Below, piece by piece: positions 57,935 to 64,000 of a stretch of 64,000 nt of DNA. Each line of letters starts with the position of its first letter. Positions within the stretch are counted from its first letter, which is position 1. Where the stretch lies: NCBI GenBank assembly GCA_004794785.1, contig SJOL01001577.1, forward strand, positions 153,258 to 217,257, read 5' to 3'. This stretch comes from Opisthorchis felineus. Lineage: Eukaryota > Platyhelminthes > Trematoda > Opisthorchiida > Opisthorchiidae. Made by a program: the position numbers and the translations under genes. The notes beneath the pieces are model-generated. The model worked only from the letters and a program-made list of their open reading frames with translations. It searched no databases and was not told the DNA's origin.

Positions 57935-60900
57935 TTGACAACTCAGCTTGTTAAATTCTTTCAGTGAAGTGACCAACCATATTCTGCTCCACACTACAGT
58001 GTTTCCGTCATCGTTAGAGACAGGTGATGAACAGTAGCTGATTCGCCGAAGTCAGCGCGCTCTCATATCAAATTGTGAATTTCCTGGACGCGATCGGATG
58101 CGTGTTTTGCAACCGATCACCTGTGTTGCCTACACTTACAGGGTTACTGATGTTGACTGTCTTCCGAGTCACCCAGTGATTTCGGTTCACCTTGTCTTCC
58201 AGCTCGTGTTACGGCAGAGCATTTGCCGGTTTTACAAATTAGACGTGCTGGGCGGTGTCAGTGCAGTTGCTATCTTAGGTGATGCGGTAACGGAATAACA
58301 AGTTCTGCAAACTATACTTTTTTAATGTACGACAACTTGTTTCTGGAGAAGGATGAAACGGCACAAGAATATCCTGGATCGCTGCTGCTCATGTAGCAAG
58401 ATCGATAAACACGTCCGAGCACAACTTTGGTCATTATCTGTAGACCACCCGGAGACAAAACATGTTGACGTCGGATGTGGCCGCAGACATCCAGGTTTCC
58501 AGTAGTCCTCTGGTGCAGCCGCACCCATCCGTGCAGAGCAGTGACGACGAGCGGAACTTCTAGTGGCGTTGGAGAACATGGTGTAGCGGGCATATTTATT
58601 AAACATAACCTCTTGCAATACGGAAGCCTCCCTGATCCAGCCTGCTGCGAGACTGTCGCACTACTCTGAGGTGGCATAGAAGGAGTATGACAAAGATTTT
58701 GTTGCGATATCTATTTGTCAGATCCGCGATCATCCTCACGAACCGTTTTGTGACCTTCTATGTGTATCACTAGCAGTTTTGAGGTAAACTTCGGCATCCT
58801 GTACTGAGCAGAAAAGCTTGTGAATAGGTGCCAGGACTGTCGACAAACATCTGGATACATTTCACTCTTCGGTAACTTGCTTGTCTAGTCAAATTCGTCA
58901 TGGCTAGGGACGAATTGCAATTGATGCTGTACGGCATGCAGATTGTGGTGTCTGTGGTGGATGGCTGGTAGCTGAATGAGCGACTGAGTAGGGAGATGAA
59001 ATATTCAGGTCAAATCTCCTCATGGTCGGATGTCATATGACCGTGAGCGTGTCAAGCATTCTGTTGAAAATGTCAGCCGTTTCACCAGCTTAACCAGTTG
59101 GCTCCGAATGAAGTAGCGGGCAAAGCAGTTGGTAGTCGTAATAGCAGCGCATAGGTTCTCGAACTGGGCAGCTGAGCACATATTTCCGTTGTATGATTTC
59201 AATTCAGTCCATTCCAATTCACGAGCGATTCAGGACAATTAGGACATTCATTCAGGTGGTCCCGGAAGGAACGTGATCCAGTGATTAACAGAAGAACAAA
59301 GTCTTGGAACTCTTTGTTGGAAGTAGTGTAGTCCCCACTCGTTTTGTGGATGGTGACCGTTTGGAGGTACATTTATTTTACGATATTTATTGATTTCCCA
59401 CAGTTTCCCACGGTCCGACGTAGAAACGAGACCGTAATACTTTGTCCAATGTAGGATAGTAGTGAAACTGGTGAGAACATACTGTGGCATTTGACAAACT
59501 GCGACAGTGTCGGTTCTTTACGAGACACTAGTATGAATAGCTTTTATCGTTTGTTGGATAATAGCAGGAGATTTTCGGACACCCAACTAGTCTACGCATA
59601 TCAGAAGTAACTTGTTACTTGTAAATTGTGCGCACTTGAGGATTATTGATCACCACTCATTATGATAAACCAACCGTCTGGAGATGATAACGAGTATTGA
59701 AGACGAAGATGCATATATTTAGATGGGTCAGTTTGCTATTGTTCCGAGCGATAAGCCAGGTGAGATCCAACTTTCGGCTGAATAGCATCGGATGTTTTGG
59801 TACCGCAGCTTTCGTACATCCTCGCTAAAATGTCTTTGTTTACCGGACCCGGAATTTAATGAAAATAGCTATTCTTCCGGTTTGAGCACGTCGGATTTCT
59901 CAGACCAACTAAGCCTGTCCATTCAAGCTGGTGTTTTGAAAACCTGAGAATGCGTGTGACGAAGAATTCGGCCTGTTGTGTTGTTGATTCTCCATCTGGT
60001 GCATTGTTCCCAGTCGGGAAACGGATTTTACCAGCTACCTCGTTTAGAATCCTGGTTTGTCAAAGTGTAAGTTTGACCAGATGTAGAATTTCACGTGTAC
60101 ATTAACTCGAGTTATTCCGATTATTTCAATAAACCGCCTAAATAAGAAACGTTTCTGGTGGTCGTTTTCGAATAAATTGGGACATTGATAGCAGTCATGT
60201 ATCATTGAAGTGTTCACCCAGAATATTTTACTCTGGCCGATTGAAGTTGCCTGACGTTTAAGAGGGGCAAATTTGATGAGCTCATCAGGTTTGACGTTCC
60301 CGATTTCCAGTGCAGAATCCCAACACTTTGTGCAGTGGATTCACCGAATATGTATCTCGAAATATCTCTTCACTTTGACATCGTCCCGAACAGAATTTGG
60401 GCAGTGAAGTGATTACTTGGCTAACAGCAAGCGGAGAAATTCGTCGGTGAATGTGAGTAGTAGAGTGTTATTCCGAAAATTTCCAGACACATGCAGATGA
60501 TTTAACACATAGCAGAACTGTGTAACTGGGATTTGAAGGTGTACTTGAGGGTGGGAAATCCGGTTTCAACGTTCCTTTCTGGTTAGGTGGCTATCGCTCC
60601 AGCGTGGTCGGTTGTGCACCGTAGTTCAGCGAGTAATCTCATCAGCTTCAACTGCCGTAGTATGATAGGCCTTAGGTCCACGGCTGATGCGATATCCATA
60701 ACTAAGTGACAACCTGCTGGAATGCACGTCAACACAGGAGTCGATGGACAATTGACTTTAGTAGGTGTTCTTCAAAGCAATGAAAAACCGTATCGACTAG
60801 TTTTCCGAAGCCCGCTGTAAGTTTTCGCAATCGTTTCATGAAAACTCAATCAAACGAATAATCTGAAGAAGAAGCTAATAAATGGAATTAAGCCGCTTAA

Positions 60901-61698
60901 CGTATTCCAGTTAGTGAAACATCTAAGCATACCCACAAAGGGAAATATCTTCGAAAATATTGCTGTCCGTGCACTGCAAATAAGACTGTACCACAACATT
61001 TTTGAAATCCGAACTGTACCATGCAGTGAATGATACGGACGGAAGGTCAAGAGAATTCGGGCGAAAGCGTTCCCTAATCGTTCCGGCAAAATTGATCACA
61101 TCACCTGGAACAAAAGCCCCTGAATTTCGTTCGATTTGCCCACATCAGACTCATATTGATGGTTGTATGAAGAGTTCTTTCGAGCAGCCTTTTCTGGCCA
61201 GGAGGATACTTGTAGGTTTAGATATCTGCACCGTAAACACAGTTCTCTCGAGCATGATCCATCTGTTTACTAACAAATAAAGCTTTGCACTAAGAGAGTT
61301 TAGCGCAGACAGAGCCGAAGAAACTACAGAGCAGAAGAAACTACTGACAAACCGTCAACTATCAAATGTCTCTATTTGATCTCGTTAAAATCAAAGATAA
61401 TCAATTATGCCCTCAACCACGAATTCCATCGAAGCGTTTAACTGAGGATTTCCTCCTACTGAATTACTACTGATTTTCCTCTTCGCTCGAGTTCGTCATC
61501 AGTGCACCACATCCCACACAACTCCAAGGTGTGACGAGAACACGCAGCGATCCAGTTGGAAGTTAAACAGTCTTCCAATGCTCGTGAAAGCATTCCGATT
61601 CCTATTTAGATACTTGCAGGTCTCATCCTGAATGCGAAAATGTTGACCAAACTACACGTAACCTAGCATTCGTCCAATTCACAATCCCCACAGAACAA

Positions 61699-61706
61699 CC
61701 AATCAG
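61699..61706 (+). promoter_or_regulatory. CCAAT box upstream of gene C
   Basis: CCAATCAG lies 128 bp before the exon 1 ATG. Being inside the young duplication it adds no independent evidence beyond genes A and B. Confidence 0.5.
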
Positions 61707-61826
61707 GCTCCTACTAAAATTCGGATTCTTTCAACGAATACCCGCAGTTCTCGCAACCTTATTGAGAAAGTATACCAGAAGTCGTTTGACGGACACCATC
61801 GACATTTGAGTCAACTGTTGGTGAAC

Positions 61827-61902
61827 ATGAGAACACTGGGTTCGCTAGTTTTTGCAGTTACAGTATTGTGCTTCGAACGTTTCGCGTTGGCCCAAGATGA
61901 CC
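61827..61902 (+). CDS. zinc-finger gene C, exon 1 (signal peptide)
   Basis: This exon is identical to exon 1 of gene B, with the same ATG context, ALA-QDD cleavage-like end and GTGAGT donor at 61,903. It leaves one base for exon 2. The identity reflects the young duplication, while the gene's zinc-finger exon is clearly diverged from B. Confidence 0.7.
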
Positions 61903-62392
61903 GTGAGTTTGCGTGCATTTCTCGAAATATCATAGAGACGAAATCTACGTACACTGGGCTATCGAGGATAGGGGTTTGGCCGCACGTTCTCCTCAGTTCA
62001 AGTTGTATTTTCGGAATATCGTATAGACAGCACATTTAGTAATAATTAAGTTTTCATGGTGACACAGTAACACCGGTATTCAATCTTGGTGTGTAACTAA
62101 CTGTTGTGATGTTAACAATGTGTAGGAGGATGATCCACACACACGGCAATGACAAGCAGTGCGGTGATAATGACAATGATCGTAATCTTTGTGATGGCCA
62201 TTATAATGGTGACAAAATCGGGAATTGTGCAGGCACATATACAGGTACTGGCAATCTCAGATCTTATCGGATTAGCTCATGTGGGCTGTTTCGATGGTAG
62301 AATGTGATCAATATTATAGCGTTCCGAGAATTTCATCAACGTGGCCCACTAACCCTTGAACTATGGTTGCCTTTCTCTTTATTCCCACACAG

Positions 62393-62434
62393 TTCGGGAG
62401 CTGAATAACCTATTATCGATATATGCACCAGTGC
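62393..62434 (+). CDS. zinc-finger gene C, exon 2 (42-nt micro-exon)
   Basis: This exon is identical to that of gene B with the same acceptor and GTAAGT donor. The following intron is only 420 bp (62,435-62,854), against 2,190 bp in B. That brings the leader exons and the zinc-finger exon into close linkage and supports their belonging to one gene. Confidence 0.7.
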
Positions 62435-62854
62435 GTAAGTCAAACTATGAATCACCAGTTACCTTACCTTGGATATTATCCCATTATTATGTGAATTGAT
62501 TGAATGCAGCCGATTCATTCCCGTGATACAAGTTCATTTACGTCCAAGATACATGACCCGCCTATTCAGACAGTTTGTACAACCACCAGTAGTTGAGTAC
62601 AGCTCCGTTGATATGTTGAAGATTTCAGACTAAGTGCTATGTGGTTGAAATGTCAGAATAGTTGAAACGTTTATTTTATGCATTCCAATAGCAATACATA
62701 TGTACATGTTATATATATGATGTAGTTCACGCTTCCCCATATAACATATGAGGAGGGTCCTGAAATATATGGTTTGTCATGTGTATACAGTTATGGCGGA
62801 CTTTATATGCATTCCAACAGCACACAATTGTCTCCCCATTTCACTTGTAAACAG

Positions 62855-63561
62855 CCACACATGGTGACGAGACGTGTAAAAGGACAATGGACAACAGGAG
62901 GTCAGTTACAGTTGACGTCCAAGGAGAACTAGGCGGTAATGCTCTCTCAGATATCTTGACAATTGCCGAAATTTCAACCGAGCACGCTGGATCACCAGAA
63001 AACTCTCCAAATTCAATGGAATCTGTCAGCCAAACCTGGACTAATCAATGCCCAGTCTGCAGACGTGTATTTCGCCATCCATCGCTTCTCATAAGGCACC
63101 AGATATCTCACACCACCCATCGTGGTTTCAAATGCAATATTTGTTCAAGCGCCTACAAGGATTCGTTCAACCTTGCTAGGCACGTGAGAAAAACACATGT
63201 GGATGAAATTCTTCTTCCGCAAAGGTCGTCGGGCTCACAAATCCACGCGTCAGAAGAGGCGGGAAATCCATGTCACGAATGCGACAAACATTTCAAAAGT
63301 TGGAAGAGTCTCAAAAAGCACCAAAGGGATATACATCTCGGAGCAGTGCGTCGTATTTGCGAAAAATGCGGTGTATCGTTTTCTTGTGCCTTTCATTTAA
63401 AGAGACATATCAGGGAGGTGCACGAAAGGGAGAGCACGTGTATTTGCCCCCAATGTGGAAAGTCACTCACAAGTTCGAGAAATCTACCGAAACACATCAG
63501 AAACGTGCATAAACGTGAGCAAGCCTACGAAACGGCTGTGGGTCAACAGCAGGGTGTTTGA
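62855..63561 (+). CDS. zinc-finger gene C, exon 3 (five C2H2 fingers)
   Basis: The exon follows a TTTCACTTGTAAACAG acceptor and reads PTHGDETCKRT in phase with exon 2. The joined product is 274 aa. Fingers start CPVCRR, CNICSS, CHECDK, CEKCGV and CPQCGK; all zinc ligands are present. This copy alone has an in-frame ATG early in the exon (62,887), which could start an unleadered protein of 224 aa. The C-terminus is about ten residues longer than in B. Finger 4 has changed contact residues (SCAFH, against PRELH in B). AATAAA is at 63,643. Confidence 0.85.
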
Positions 63562-63642
63562 CTACTCAGTACCCATGAATACGAATTCAAATTAAATGCG
63601 GAGTCCGTTTCGCTGCAGTGCTCTTTGTATAAGGCTTTTCAC

Positions 63643-63648
63643 AATAAA
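63643..63648 (+). terminator. candidate polyadenylation signal of gene C
   Basis: AATAAA lies 82 bp after the gene C stop codon, a usual distance for a 3' end. Motif match only. Confidence 0.4.
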
Positions 63649-64000
63649 TTCCAGAAATCATTGGTCTGTTGAAGAGGGTAAACGCGGTGAATGTTGAACC
63701 CATCGTTGCTGTCGGACCCACTCAGACAAAGAAACCAAGTAGTTTGCAAAATATCCAGATTGCTGCAAGATTGCCTACTGATTATGGGTCTGGGACAACA
63801 TCAATCTAGGAGGGATCACCAGCGTTAATGGTCCAAACCAACGCTTCACTTCCATGGCCTGTTTTCGGGTAGGGGATTACTGCAAACATCATGGTCCCCA
63901 AACGGAACCATGTACCCTATATCAGTTTCGCATATTATAAGAGCGTCGATGACCGCGGCATTTGTTTCACTGTATGCGAAGATTTTTTCAAGATGCACGG

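Larger units (their letters stand above)
56715..62592. repeat. recent 5.9-kb near-identical duplication, right member
   Basis: This is the counterpart of 42,120-48,005. It carries the second fold-back (57,329-57,579), the second young SINE-like element (57,499-57,934), the promoter, and exons 1 and 2 of gene C, identical to those of gene B. Unassigned sequence between 57,940 and 61,690 holds no recognised gene. Confidence 0.85.

Overview
This is eukaryotic, repeat-rich, intron-bearing DNA with no operons, RNA operons or dense prokaryotic-style coding. Long frames are rare. What is visible is splice sites, C2H2 zinc-finger exons, tRNA-derived SINE-like repeats, fold-back repeats and a broken R2-like retroelement. 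The zinc-finger wording and the repeat style remind me of flatworms, most likely a diphyllobothriid-type tapeworm. That assignment is from memory and is not proven by the sequence.

The window is built from about two and a third copies of one ancient large unit of roughly 24-27 kb. Copy 1 runs from about 3.7 to 29.9 kb and copy 2 from about 29.9 to 54.3 kb. Copy 3 starts near 54.3 kb, lacks about the first 11 kb of the unit, and runs off the window end. Copies align in the same order and orientation at roughly 75-85% identity by eye, broken by insertions and deletions. Two patches are far more similar than their surroundings: about 530 bp (5,640-6,170 with 32,745-33,273) and about 5.9 kb (42,120-48,005 with 56,715-62,592, close to 99%). 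These look like recent gene conversion or a recent partial duplication laid over the old array.

Each unit carries one copy of the only convincing gene in the window, called here A, B and C. All three share an upstream CCAAT box, a 76-nt first exon encoding a signal-peptide-like leader, a 42-nt micro-exon with consensus splice sites, and a long exon with five C2H2 zinc fingers. The phases fit exactly: exon 1 leaves 1 nt, the micro-exon keeps that phase, and the zinc-finger exon supplies 2 nt. The predicted products are about 264-275 aa. If this splicing is used, the family encodes zinc-finger proteins routed into the secretory pathway, which is unusual. It is the best candidate here for a new system. 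Copy A appears to have lost the ancestral acceptor AG of exon 3, although a phase-compatible AG lies 18 nt downstream.

The remaining DNA is intron and intergenic sequence with recognisable repeats. These are two old and two young copies of a tRNA-derived SINE-like element, a roughly 70-bp-armed MITE-like inverted repeat, a 100-bp-armed near-perfect palindrome with a partial hammerhead-like core, an R2-like retrotransposon remnant at 38.7-39.8 kb, a perfect 111-bp tandem duplication, and several AT or TCTG microsatellites. No tRNA, rRNA, CRISPR array or other known protein family was recognised.
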